Assembly (NCBI RefSeq): GCF_017357385.1
Contig: NZ_CP071632.1
Coordinates: forward strand, 4,152,001-4,216,000
Origin: Rhizobium sp. NZLR1
GTDB lineage: Bacteria > Pseudomonadota > Alphaproteobacteria > Rhizobiales > Rhizobiaceae
Length of the DNA: 64,000 nucleotides
Direction: 5' to 3'
A model generated the notes under the pieces. That model searched no databases. It had not been told where the DNA came from and saw nothing but the letters and a program-made list of their open reading frames with translations. Shown piece by piece: positions 49,201 through 56,112 of the stretch. Positions within the stretch are counted from its first letter, which is position 1, and every line of letters begins with the position of its first letter. The position numbers were made by a program, and so were the translations under genes.

Positions 49201-50953
49201 CGGCCTTCGTTGTGCTGGTCGTCTTGACAATATAGGCGTCGTCATCGGCCATCAATTGCACGTCGCCGACTGTTCCCATTGTGCCATCAGCGCGGGTGAA
49301 AGTGGTCGTTCCCGTGACGGCAGATCCATCGCTAAAGGCCTGGCCGCTGCCCTTCGGCGTCAGGTCGATCGAGGTGATGCCGAGGCTATCGAGCGTCACC
49401 AGCTGGCCGTTAACCTCCACCCGGAACTTCGACCATTGCGCGTCACCGGCGTCGAGCTTGCCGTTGCCGTTGGTGTCGAAAATATGCTTCAACGCCTCAA
49501 GATCGCTCGTTGCCGAAGAATCCCATTCCGTGAAGGCAAACTCGTTCGACTGACTGATCTTGCCGTCGCCATTCGCGTCGATGACAAGAACGCCAGTGCC
49601 CTGAGCAGCCCATGCGCTTCTCGATTGGTAGCCGCTCCCGTCAAGATCGATGAACCTGGATGAGGATGAGAGCGGATCAATGTCTAGCCCGTTTCCGGAT
49701 AGGTCGAGCAGGATGGGGTAGTATGCATGTTCGCTGAAGGAGCTAGTTGCTTTACCGCTCACGCTTCTCGAGGCACCACTTATCGAATTGCTCGAAGAAC
49801 TGCCCGTTTTCCCGCTTGTGCTTCTTGAGGCACCGCTCAACGCATTGCTCGATGAACTGCTTGTCTTCCCGCTTGTGCTTCTTGAAGCGCCACTTATAGC
49901 ATTGCTGGGCCACTCCCCGTATACTCTTGTATTCTGATTGTCGGTCAAAGCACTTGGCCTTGTCGCAGGCGTTGGCCCGTGCTGCGGCGTGGACGCAAAT
50001 CCACCGCCAGAGGAGCTATTGTTACTTCTCGAAGATACACCGCCCGACGACGAGCCGCCGTATGAACTGCTAAAGCCGTCGTAGATATCGGCGGAGCCGC
50101 CGCGACCGATCGAGCCGGAATATCCGCCGCCCTCGCCATAGGAAGAGGCGTCCCAGAAATTCCGAAAATCCGACAGTTTTGCGGGCGCAAGCGGTGCGAC
50201 GGAAGGAACCGGTGAGGGCGCTGCAATTGGTGTGAGCGGATCGGTGGCCGAGATTCTTGCAGGCGACGGCACCGGGGTCGTGGACATCGGGCTCGGGAGT
50301 TGTGTAGAATTCGGTGTTGTCCGCTCGAAAAGTGGGTTTTCTCGAAGCCATTCAGCCTCGCCCGCATTCGCCTCATCGGCATCGAAATAATTCAACGCAA
50401 AATCGAGTGGAAGTGCCGCTCCATACGCGGCGTACTTGCCCAGACGTCCCCAGGGTATCCTCGAGGCTACGGATTCCCCTTCCGCAACCGCGGCATCCGC
50501 GGCGCCTGCGGCAAGCTCTTGCAGCCTTCGATATGCGGTAGAATTAGAAAAAAACTCTTTGTTCACTGCATTCGTAGCTAGCTTTGCGCCATCTTTTGTA
50601 GCATCGAGCGACCACAAATAGTTAGGAAGTAGATTTTGACGAGCCAGAGCCGCTCTCATCTCGGACTGCAGATCGCCGATAGCTTCGGTTGCAGCTCTTC
50701 TTAAGCTTTCCGGTGAGTTCCTAGATAGCGCTCCATCTAGGTCGCTGAAAATATCCCTCAATGGCCGCATGTACGTATCAACATGCCCTCCTGGATGAGG
50801 GGCCATTCCAAACAAATTCGCTAAGCGTTCCGTACGCGGAAGATCCAGCAGATTTGCTGCCGCATCTCTTTCTATGCCAAGGGCGCTAAATAGCCCAGAA
50901 AACCTTCTGAATGCACTCTGGGGAATCTGGTGATGCCCTATCCAATCGGCCAT
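43292..50953 (-). CDS. Giant T1SS-exported repeat protein with N-terminal AHH-type nuclease domain
   Basis: A 2553-residue protein. Residues 1-70 match the AHH family of HNH/EndoVII nucleases: GHH at 6-8, GIERDAAANLLDLP at 26-39, HPGGHVDTY at 53-61. Residues 70-340 are helical then Pro/Ser-rich; 347-403 hold three tandem 18-residue repeats with the core SGASRS. An EF-hand-like module (LLDLSGNGLDID, DANGDGKIS, DTNGNGKLD) spans about 408-565. Roughly 25 repeats of about 57 residues follow, most with a DxDGDG-type loop (to about 2050). YD/RHS-like repeats (YDAAGRKTLETQINDDGSR) run to about 2365. A second EF-hand-like module ends the protein. No signal peptide is present; the position next to an ABC/HlyD pair implies type I export by a C-terminal signal. 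AAGGA precedes the ATG. Confidence 0.88.
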   Translation of the reverse strand: MADWIGHHQIPQSAFRRFSGLFSALGIERDAAANLLDLPRTERLANLFGMAPHPGGHVDTYMRPLRDIFSDLDGALSRNSPESLRRAATEAIGDLQSEMRAALARQNLLPNYLWSLDATKDGAKLATNAVNKEFFSNSTAYRRLQELAAGAADAAVAEGESVASRIPWGRLGKYAAYGAALPLDFALNYFDADEANAGEAEWLRENPLFERTTPNSTQLPSPMSTTPVPSPARISATDPLTPIAAPSPVPSVAPLAPAKLSDFRNFWDASSYGEGGGYSGSIGRGGSADIYDGFSSSYGGSSSGGVSSRSNNSSSGGGFASTPQHGPTPATRPSALTDNQNTRVYGEWPSNAISGASRSTSGKTSSSSSNALSGASRSTSGKTGSSSSNSISGASRSVSGKATSSFSEHAYYPILLDLSGNGLDIDPLSSSSRFIDLDGSGYQSRSAWAAQGTGVLVIDANGDGKISQSNEFAFTEWDSSATSDLEALKHIFDTNGNGKLDAGDAQWSKFRVEVNGQLVTLDSLGITSIDLTPKGSGQAFSDGSAVTGTTTFTRADGTMGTVGDVQLMADDDAYIVKTTSTTKADSSVEKTILAYNADGSLAFRNVVTTSADGKSVQTQFDDDGNGTFDRSQTNVLTTDASGVQTKTVSNFNADGSLSDRTMTVTSADHLTVTTTLDQDGDGIADQRQIFVKNADGSSTTTIQQLSVNGTVLFGTAVNGSANGLVKTTSLDRDGNGAYDDITTETTTVAGDGSRTKTVIDRSSNGKLLSEVDTSTSADGRTITVSVDADGNGPRETKTVTTSTTAASGDVTLVTSTYNTNASSILRSKSTTITTANGLSKTTTSDVNADGVIDFTDTDVTVIDATNRTQTVQHRTKTGTTGTLLSQTVTKTSLDGKSITITEDANGDTKTDRLTEIVVGTDGKTTKTVSSLNADGSLVLKTVAVTSADGLSTTTSTDVNGDTINDLVVTDVITTWSDGSRTETVTSKNANGVTIAKTLTNTSADSLTQYVQTDVNGDGTIEDMTKSIIFLDATGARKETVRSTSADGTLKSQIVTDVSANRQVTTIVTDADGDGRTDTRRVETVSTSGNINIWERQYAADASTISTTITDISGNGLTKTVSADLNHDGVGDRITSDQTVLNADGSKTETVSLTSSDATRLNKKTVVTSGNGMSITTSEYINADEVVDTKTTDVTTFDTYGMQFQTVSNYRGTTLANSTKVTTNLNGLSGAADYDLDGDGTVNQTLSWKKTPLDPLGSVTTNETVKATDAAATLISQRITTVSADQKTTTVNTKIDSDAVVDFVETITINDAGTQTDEIKQYNAAGTLESQAIVTILDDGLSKTWSSDLDGVNGFELVTTDVTMLNADGSRTETISKTGIGDALISRTTANVSASGLSNTVSWADASDSTVRSMSDVTVLNADGGTTETLSYFKADGTTLESKTVSTVAAHGLSITVTVDVDGDNTVDKKSVTTKQVDGKTVQVLSDLGANNVVKASKTVTTYADGLTQTIAYDSDGDGSGDATTIERKTTSTTVLKANGSKTTTTKDLVAGVTKSITLTEVSGDGLTVTTKWDTTGTGGGTTFDKSRTDVSVLNANGSKTQTISNLTGTTLTSRTLVTTSANGLSITTQIDPTGAGTYSQTATDVTVLNANGTKTRTVESKKADGSLISRSITAISANGLIVASSQERPGFTNQSVTDTITVLADGAVRETVETRDSGGTILFGKIVSLTSADKLTVTIDRDGNGDGKVDQHQETVTANSGIQTSVTTNFKADETVKDKSTVVVSADGRLTTTTWDLDGNGTIDRQRVTNFTANADGSSTTVISDTDLPAGTLASTTTIQSSADGRLKTTSKDINGDGTNDQVETVTVDSTGASVSVVTNNATARLVSNLTPGGAYWTQAIAAKVETTTSADGRTKIAKYDYDGNGVYETVMQSTIQVDGSIVTAVTETNASGAVTAKGTISTSADGLITTLSKDVGNNGSIDHTETAVIHADGSITLTKVDLNASGAMTQTNVVQVTAIGSLSSSITTDSLGRKTAETIVAADGSSTTTTYDGASGHTLSVANANKAGLLTTVTFYDPLNASTSTRIEQQYDAAGRKTLETQINDDGSRIEIAFDPSNAASWSQIQQNYNAAGQLTYKLETADDGTKTASDVAGNLSWSTIKQTYDTANRLVGVDQTNDDSTRYVTSYDPANAVNWSRIDYSYNASNQLSAQNIYYDNGDKRYYAWDRANANWSSRLVIQNSAGQTTYEETTFDSGQTDKTTYDVSNANNWRYYTDSYSASGALMQTFTQMDESKKWVYTYRDYLGNQAWTTDIIRYDRYGVRTSGDTYFDDGTRIEYEYHSDQGGTLDWWKKYDAQGRVIATGTSPVLLDLNGDSHIDLRPLDALGSPVGFDWDGDGVGDQTAWVGPQDGFLAIDLAADGTAGPDGKIDQGRELAFSVWSNESTSDLDGLRRAFDTNHDNVLDLNDDRWSEFRVWRDLNQNGVSDAGELQTMTDAGIRLINLLPSNDGAQAFADGSMITGTSSYQSADGNNHYLVGDALLAVRSSQAANVA

Positions 50954-50964
50954 GAAAATATTCC

Positions 50965-51600
50965 TTATAATTCTTTCAAAAAGCCGACTTGTTGGAAAGT
51001 CGCGCCTTTGATACCATTTTCTTTACAAAGGTCCTTGAAGGTTTGATCGCAGAATATTGCCACCGCATACTCGACCAAGCGGAAGAGCTGCGCGCCCTTG
51101 AGCGCATCAGGGAGAAAGCACCAATCAGCTCCGCCCGATATCATATAGCCGCCCCCCCTAGTGACGCGAATTAAGGGGGAATTTTCGACATCCACCGCAT
51201 TGAGATATGAATCAACAACGCTGCACAGCCAGATTGTCGGGCCGATTTTTCCGTTCGAAAACTCCGTCTCGCAAAGCAGGTATTCGCATGACTTTGGAGC
51301 GAACTCGTCGAGCACCCTTTTCATTTTGTCGGAGATGAAAAGGAAATAATCCACAGAATAGATGTCTTGCACCTTCCGCTTCGGATCAAAGATCAGCTTT
51401 GGCTTTTCAAGATATTCGGGGATGCGCCACGGCCCTCGGGGCAAAGCTAGCATGCTATCCGGCCACGGAGTTCCCCTATGATTGAGGCCGAGGCCTCCGC
51501 CATCCGGTTGCAGGCTATCCAGATTCGCGAACTCCCAGCCATAATTCCCACTTGAATAAAGCATATAGACTTTTTTGGGCTTTGCGCCGGCGCCACTCAC
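50965..51600 (-). CDS. Imm11-like (DUF1629) immunity protein
   Basis: A 211-residue cytoplasmic protein. The C-terminal third (SGGADWCFLPDALKGAQLFR, IFCDQTFKDLCKENGIKGATFQQV) has the DUF1629/Imm11 pattern, where a 'fsd.FK..c...ni.G..F..v' ending is typical. Imm11 genes often lie next to polymorphic toxin genes. It begins at GTG behind a strong GGAGGAAAGC and ends 11 bases before the giant gene, so immunity is translated first. I infer that it neutralises the AHH domain; this is not shown by sequence alone. Confidence 0.72.
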   Translation of the reverse strand: MSGAGAKPKKVYMLYSSGNYGWEFANLDSLQPDGGGLGLNHRGTPWPDSMLALPRGPWRIPEYLEKPKLIFDPKRKVQDIYSVDYFLFISDKMKRVLDEFAPKSCEYLLCETEFSNGKIGPTIWLCSVVDSYLNAVDVENSPLIRVTRGGGYMISGGADWCFLPDALKGAQLFRLVEYAVAIFCDQTFKDLCKENGIKGATFQQVGFLKEL

Positions 51601-51613
51601 GCTTTCCTCCGCG

Positions 51614-52414
51614 TTATTGCTGGAAGTACAGGCTGTACACTTGGTTGCGATTGATCAACGATTTCTCGATCTTCACGAGAATTTTCTGCTGATCGGATCC
51701 GACTGTGTCCCCATCCACTATATTCGGTCGGTACTCAATCAAGTACGTCGCGAAGGCAAACATGAACTCATGCAAGCTCTGAACAGTACCAGGGTAGCCT
51801 CGTACTTCGATCTCCTTTAAACCGAAGATGCCCAAACCTTCCGTCGAGCAAAAGATCGAAGGCACCGAAAAGCGCGCGTCTTCTTCTTTCGCAAAAGAGC
51901 AGGAAACAAAAAGTGGAACGGCGACCTCGGTATCCTTCTCAAGCACCGACAGCACCATTGAAGTCGGCAACAATGTCCCTGAAGACGGATAGCCGACGCC
52001 GATCGTGGAAGGAACGCTTGCCAAGATCAGCCGCAGCATCCGTTGGAGGCCGATAGCTTTTTGCGTTGCGTTGCCCCCGAAAATAGTAACAATCATATGG
52101 GCCTGGTGTCGGCTGACCTCTTCCCAAGCCGAGGGCCAAAACCATGCGTTTCTGATTTCCGGGTCGGTTTCGGCCAAAGGAGCCTTAACATCCATGAACA
52201 TCAAGCTGCCGCCCAAAACGCCGTCGTGAAAGACGAAAAGCGGCTTACTATCGGTGTTGTCGGAAATCTCTAAATTCGAGTCGGGCCAGCTCTGGCGCAA
52301 CGCGAGAGAGATGGACGACAGACAGTTCGGATCGCCCTCTTTCATAAATATGATCGCGATCATTGCGTCGGAATTCGAAGCTGGCTCATTCGGAGATGAT
52401 ACTGGGGAGCTCAT
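51614..52414 (-). CDS. DUF4261 domain-containing protein
   Basis: A 266-residue protein; AWFWPSAWEEVSRHQAHMIVTIFGGNATQ (in two parts, residues about 90-118) is the DUF4261 'WP.AW..V..H.AH.iV...gg' signature, and FGLKEIEVRGYPGTVQSLHEF lies in the C-terminal DUF4261 core. It is the first gene of the toxin operon, 13 bases before the Imm11-like gene. DUF4261 has no proven biochemical role; the position suggests a second immunity or accessory factor. Confidence 0.68.
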   Translation of the reverse strand: MSSPVSSPNEPASNSDAMIAIIFMKEGDPNCLSSISLALRQSWPDSNLEISDNTDSKPLFVFHDGVLGGSLMFMDVKAPLAETDPEIRNAWFWPSAWEEVSRHQAHMIVTIFGGNATQKAIGLQRMLRLILASVPSTIGVGYPSSGTLLPTSMVLSVLEKDTEVAVPLFVSCSFAKEEDARFSVPSIFCSTEGLGIFGLKEIEVRGYPGTVQSLHEFMFAFATYLIEYRPNIVDGDTVGSDQQKILVKIEKSLINRNQVYSLYFQQ

Positions 52415-53022
52415 GGGGTCCTGCTAACTGCCATTGCGTGCCAAATAACCTGATATTTTCAGAATTGGCGCGGCGTGAATCACACTGTACTCAGCAAAAT
52501 GCCCGAAATTCTGACATTCGGTCAAACTGGAAGCACTAAATAGCGCAAGCATCGAATTACCTAAAACGATTGTTGAAAACAAAATTTCACCCCCCGGCGA
52601 TCAAATAAATACCGCAAAAAATAATTCAACTTAATGATGAGTTAATTTTGCTCGCCTGCGTTGTCAATAGCAACAAACAGGGTTGCAATCAATTTTTTTA
52701 TATTAGCAATTAGTTGCAATGCAGAGTTAGCCCCGCATGCCTTGCAAGATCAATTATTATCTAAAACCTCGTGCGATTGGTCGCGCATGCCTTTTCCTGC
52801 GAAGGAATTGAATTCATGAACCAGATGTCACGACCATTTTCTACGTTTCATAGCGCGAGAAATTTTTCTAGAAAGATACAAAGAAAGCGCGGGAAGTAGG
52901 GAGAACTTGACTTCGCCTATACATTGATATTTTTCGTCTACAAAACACTACTGCTATCGATATTATAGCGACGCTGGAGACGAATTGTCATGACGCGGGC
53001 GCGTTCAATATGTCGATGGTTC
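52415..53022. promoter_or_regulatory. AT-rich upstream region of the toxin operon
   Basis: About 600 bases of clearly lower GC than anything else nearby, with runs such as CAATTTTTTTATATTAGC and TTAATGATGAGTTAATTTT. It must contain the promoter for the DUF4261-Imm11-toxin-secretion operon. A 27-codon plus-strand frame (52816-52899, MNQMSRPFSTFHSARNFSRK...) has GAAGGA 9 bases before its ATG and is strongly basic; it could be a small peptide gene or chance. AT-rich regions like this are typical targets of xenogeneic silencers. Confidence 0.5.
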
Positions 53023-54189
53023 TCACTTAGGCTGAACTGGCGATTCCGCGGCAGTTGAATCTGGCTCGGGTGTGCCAAAGCAGGCCTTGAATTTGGGAAT
53101 AGCTTCGGTGGCTCCATTGAGGCCGACAACAACGCGCTCACCCTTTGCACCGGTGACGGAAAGTTCCTTGCCCTGCGACATTTGCTCAAGCAAGTCTGCC
53201 GGCAGTTGATCGAATTCATGCCAGCCGGAATAGTCGCTTTGGCCTCCGTCCGACACATATGCTCGTTTGTCATCCACGTGCCACGTCGCTCTGGTGTCGC
53301 CCGTGAAGAGACCTTCGACAAAACCAACGATTTCCTCACCCGGTGACGCCATGAACCCAACCTTGATATCGCCCTTCCGCACTTCGGCGTAGCAGGTTTC
53401 GCCCCAATCTTCCTCGGCGGTAGTGAAGCGCCACACGTCCGAACGAGCAGCCGCTTCCACCTGATCGTTGGCGATCGGCGGCGCCTGCGAGGCAGAATCG
53501 GCACCGCTCGAAGCTTGCGGTTTCAGTGGTGACGTGCTGCTAAGTGGCGTGCTGCCGCCTTGCGCGGGATCTGCTGCCATCTGACTCAGGTCGGACAGGC
53601 ATTGTTGGTATTCGCTGAAAGCCAACTTCTGTTCGAACCTCTCGAACGATGCCGGATTCCATGGCGGTTCATCGCCGTCGACGAACTTGAACCATAGGGT
53701 TGATCCATACTTCGTTCGGAGAAATACGCCATTCAGCAGCCCGTTGCCCATTTCTGCCAGCCAATTCGGGTCGTAGTCGGCGACAAGCGTAGCCATCGTG
53801 TCCTTGGTCTCTACCTTGAACACCATAGGCGGTCCTTCGATGACCTGATTGCCACTAACGATTTTGATCAGGTTGCCGACCTTGACCTTAACAGTTGCGC
53901 CAATGGGGAGTTGCCATCCCGACTTTCGAAGCTTGATGATCGTTCGGTAGCTGCCAGCTTCCCTTGATGGGTAGAATTGAAGCGCGACGGACATGGGTTC
54001 GAACGACGTGGTTTTCACTTCGCAGTAGGGGCCGTCACCGAACTCGCTCCCAGTGCCCCGGTGTACGATTTGGATCGCCCATGACGTTCCCCGATAGTAT
54101 GCCTTCTCTTGGGCGAAGGCCGGGCTACTGACGAAGCACGCCCATAAGATCCACCAGTGCACAATTGCGATTGTTTTGAGCTTGGTCAT
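53023..54189 (-). CDS. Hypothetical secreted protein
   Basis: A 388-residue protein with a signal peptide (IVHWWILWACFVSSPAFA). Two similar-sized domains are joined by a Ser/Pro linker (PLSSTSPLKPQASSG, residues about 225-240): the first contains WAIQIVHRGTGSEFGDGPYC, the second SDVWRFTTAEEDWGETCYAE and GDTRATWHVDDKRAYVSDGG. Both halves read like small periplasmic domains measuring residual activity or ligand ('W...E...G..C'), perhaps a duplication. Function unknown. It overlaps the upstream membrane-protein gene by 4 bases. Confidence 0.65.
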   Translation of the reverse strand: MTKLKTIAIVHWWILWACFVSSPAFAQEKAYYRGTSWAIQIVHRGTGSEFGDGPYCEVKTTSFEPMSVALQFYPSREAGSYRTIIKLRKSGWQLPIGATVKVKVGNLIKIVSGNQVIEGPPMVFKVETKDTMATLVADYDPNWLAEMGNGLLNGVFLRTKYGSTLWFKFVDGDEPPWNPASFERFEQKLAFSEYQQCLSDLSQMAADPAQGGSTPLSSTSPLKPQASSGADSASQAPPIANDQVEAAARSDVWRFTTAEEDWGETCYAEVRKGDIKVGFMASPGEEIVGFVEGLFTGDTRATWHVDDKRAYVSDGGQSDYSGWHEFDQLPADLLEQMSQGKELSVTGAKGERVVVGLNGATEAIPKFKACFGTPEPDSTAAESPVQPK

Positions 54190-54527
54190 GCAACCTGCTT
54201 TTTCTTGCCGGAGTGCCACGAGAAGAACGTCATCACGGCCAGCACCAAAGCGATGAAGCCCCAGATCGTCAGGTCGGAAAAGCTGCCCTGCGTCGAAGCC
54301 AAAAAGGCGAAGGCTGCCGCCAGCCCGAACATGATCGCGCCGACGAGCGGCAGAGCGAACGAGAATGCCCCGGCGATGAAGAACAGCAGGCCGACCAGCA
54401 TGCCGATGGCAGCCGCACCTCCGGTCGCTTTGTCCTGCAGCAGGCCGCTACCGGCCGTGACCGCGCATGACTGCATCAGCACGAGCAGGCCCAAGAAGAT
54501 TCCAATAATTCCGATTGCGATTTTCAT
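54186..54527 (-). CDS. Small integral membrane protein
   Basis: A 113-residue protein with four hydrophobic helices (KIAIGIIGIFLGLLVLMQSC; AIGMLVGLLFFIAGAFSFAL; LVGAIMFGLAAAFAFLAS; LTIWGFIALVLAVMTFFSW) and a lysine tail. No family recognised with certainty. Its stop overlaps the start of the 388-residue protein gene (ATGA), so the pair is coupled. The start MKIAIG follows GGGGACAAACT. Confidence 0.65.
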   Translation of the reverse strand: MKIAIGIIGIFLGLLVLMQSCAVTAGSGLLQDKATGGAAAIGMLVGLLFFIAGAFSFALPLVGAIMFGLAAAFAFLASTQGSFSDLTIWGFIALVLAVMTFFSWHSGKKKQVA

Positions 54528-54622
54528 AGTTTGTCCCCAGCAGCGCAAACCTCGCGCCGAAATTGAAATATGTTGGATATATCCGATGGATTACGAGCCT
54601 TCAAGATGGTCGCCATGCCACG

Positions 54623-54886
54623 ATGGATACTCGTGATCGACTGGCTTGGAATCTTAGGAAGGTGCGCGCCGACAAGAAGGTGACGCAGGAAAACCTTGCC
54701 GTTGATGCGGGTGTCGATCGCACGACCATCAGCGGAATCGAGCGCGGTGATTTCAACGTGTCGATCGATCTCCTCGATCGGATCGCATCCGCATTGGCGA
54801 TTGATGTTGCTGAACTCTTCGCGATCCCGATCGAGGGTGAAGCGCCGCCGAGTACGCTGCCTGCCGGACGCAAGCCCGGTCGGTAA
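54623..54886 (+). CDS. XRE-family transcriptional regulator
   Basis: An 87-residue single-domain HTH protein: NLRKVRADKKVTQENLAVDAGV, DRTTISGIERGDFNVSIDLL, DRIASALAIDVAELF, the full five-helix HTH_3 pattern (residues about 10-65). No other domain is present. It sits divergent from the small membrane-protein gene and may control it. The exact start is uncertain because no strong Shine-Dalgarno precedes it. Confidence 0.82.
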   Translation: MDTRDRLAWNLRKVRADKKVTQENLAVDAGVDRTTISGIERGDFNVSIDLLDRIASALAIDVAELFAIPIEGEAPPSTLPAGRKPGR

Positions 54887-54903
54887 TTTGGCGAGATCGG
54901 GCA

Positions 54904-55275
54904 TCAGTATTCGTCCGCCCGCATGATGGTGAGCACGCGACGCGTGACGTGCGGATTCGCGGGGTCTGGTGACCCCATACCGTAATCCTGGTCGTAGTAG
55001 TCGATCTTCCAGAAATAGCTGACCCCATCCTGTTCAATGGCGCCGAAGTCGTGCTCGTTGTATGGATCATTACCAGCGTCAAAGGCCGTGAAGCCGACAA
55101 CGGCCATCAGCAGGGCCAGCCGTTGGTCGTGGGGCAGAGCGCTGACCCCCGGGGTGATGACAGCCCTGCCGGCTGTTGGATTGCGCCTGAAGGCGTCATT
55201 GAGGGTTCGAACGGCGGCCGTCCTGTCGACGGCCTCCGGCTGATGGTTTGATGAGGTCATGGCCGAGCTTCGCAT
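54904..55275 (-). CDS. DUF3768 domain-containing protein
   Basis: A 123-residue protein with the DUF3768 core: LNDAFRRN, GVSALPHDQRLALLMAV, NDPYNEHDFGAIE, WKIDYYDQDYGMGSPDPAN and RRVLTIMRADEY. The family is common on alphaproteobacterial plasmids and islands and is uncharacterised. The ATG at 55275 has GAGAGG upstream at good distance; an inner ATG exists at 55260. It follows the DUF2937 gene by 9 bases. Confidence 0.8.
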   Translation of the reverse strand: MRSSAMTSSNHQPEAVDRTAAVRTLNDAFRRNPTAGRAVITPGVSALPHDQRLALLMAVVGFTAFDAGNDPYNEHDFGAIEQDGVSYFWKIDYYDQDYGMGSPDPANPHVTRRVLTIMRADEY

Positions 55276-55284
55276 CGAGACCTC

Positions 55285-55866
55285 TCACAGCTTCACGCTG
55301 GGGTGCAGCAGCGCCACGTCTTCAAGCCGGCGGTTGAACGGCGGTAGATCGAGGTAATGCCGCCACTGCAGGCGCAGAACATTGTCGGGCTTCAGCTCAA
55401 CGACCGTGGCTTCAAACCACCCCTCGAGCGGATCCTCCGTGGCGAGCACCAAGCTACCGACGACGACCTTATCCCAGCCATCCGGCACATTGCTCGGCGT
55501 TGCAGTATGTCCCTGTTGCGAAACGTCAGCTGGGGAAGCCCGCACTTCCTCCGCTTTGGCCCGATCGGCCTCGGGCAGGTGGGCCGCAATCTGCTTGTAG
55601 AGGTCCTGCTTGATCGTGCTCTGCATCGAGACGCCGCGGTCGCGGAGGAAATCGTCGGAGGATTGCGCATAGGCGCTCAGCGCCTGCTGGCGATCAAGGT
55701 GGTGCTCTGCTGCCTGGGTGTTGAAATCCTCGACGATGACGCGCAATTCGTCGATCGCCCCGCCGATCCGCTGGCGGTATTGCTGGGCAAATTCCGGCGC
55801 CTGCGAAAAGACCGTGCCGCCGGCAAGCCCGGCGACGATGGCGATGATCCTTGCAGTCGCTCCCAT
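55285..55866 (-). CDS. DUF2937 family protein with extra C-terminal domain
   Basis: A 193-residue protein. The N-terminal part (IIAIVAGLAGGTVFSQAPEF, AQQYRQRIGGAIDELRVIV, FLRDRGVSM) matches DUF2937, a membrane-anchored helical family. From residue about 125 it changes to a compact beta segment (DKVVVGSLVLATEDPLEGWF, EATVVELKPDNVLRLQWRHY), Tudor/SH3-like by pattern. That second half is unlike typical DUF2937 members and may be a fusion. Function unknown. Confidence 0.6.
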   Translation of the reverse strand: MGATARIIAIVAGLAGGTVFSQAPEFAQQYRQRIGGAIDELRVIVEDFNTQAAEHHLDRQQALSAYAQSSDDFLRDRGVSMQSTIKQDLYKQIAAHLPEADRAKAEEVRASPADVSQQGHTATPSNVPDGWDKVVVGSLVLATEDPLEGWFEATVVELKPDNVLRLQWRHYLDLPPFNRRLEDVALLHPSVKL

Positions 55867-55896
55867 TCTCGATGCCTCCGGCTCTCCTCAGCGCCA

Positions 55897-55999
55897 ACGC
55901 GCGTCGCGATCTTTCAGATACGCTGGTCGCGCTTTAGTTCTTTGTTTTACGCATGTCGTTATCGCAAAACCGCGGACACTTTTGCGCGACATGCTTTAA
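55897..55999. repeat. RIME-like rhizobial intergenic repeat, copy 4
   Basis: Reads ACGCGCGTCGCGATCTTTCA through TTTGTTTTACGCATGTCGTT to CACTTTTGCGCGACATGCTT, colinear with copy 2 but with small deletions. It lies upstream of the DUF2937 gene rather than after a stop codon. Confidence 0.8.
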
Positions 56000-56112
56000 C
56001 GATCCGCGGCCGCAAAGGTTTCGCAACGACACAATCGGTAACGCTATGTGATTGAACCGACAGCGCTTCCGGCGAGTTGCTCCCGTGACCAACTGAGAAA
56101 GAGAGACTTGTC

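Noticed and set aside
43292..50953. Reading the giant protein as a classical RHS toxin
   Set aside because: YD-like repeats are confined to about 300 residues near the C-terminus, there is no RHS core with PxxxxDPxGL, and the nuclease-like domain is N-terminal.
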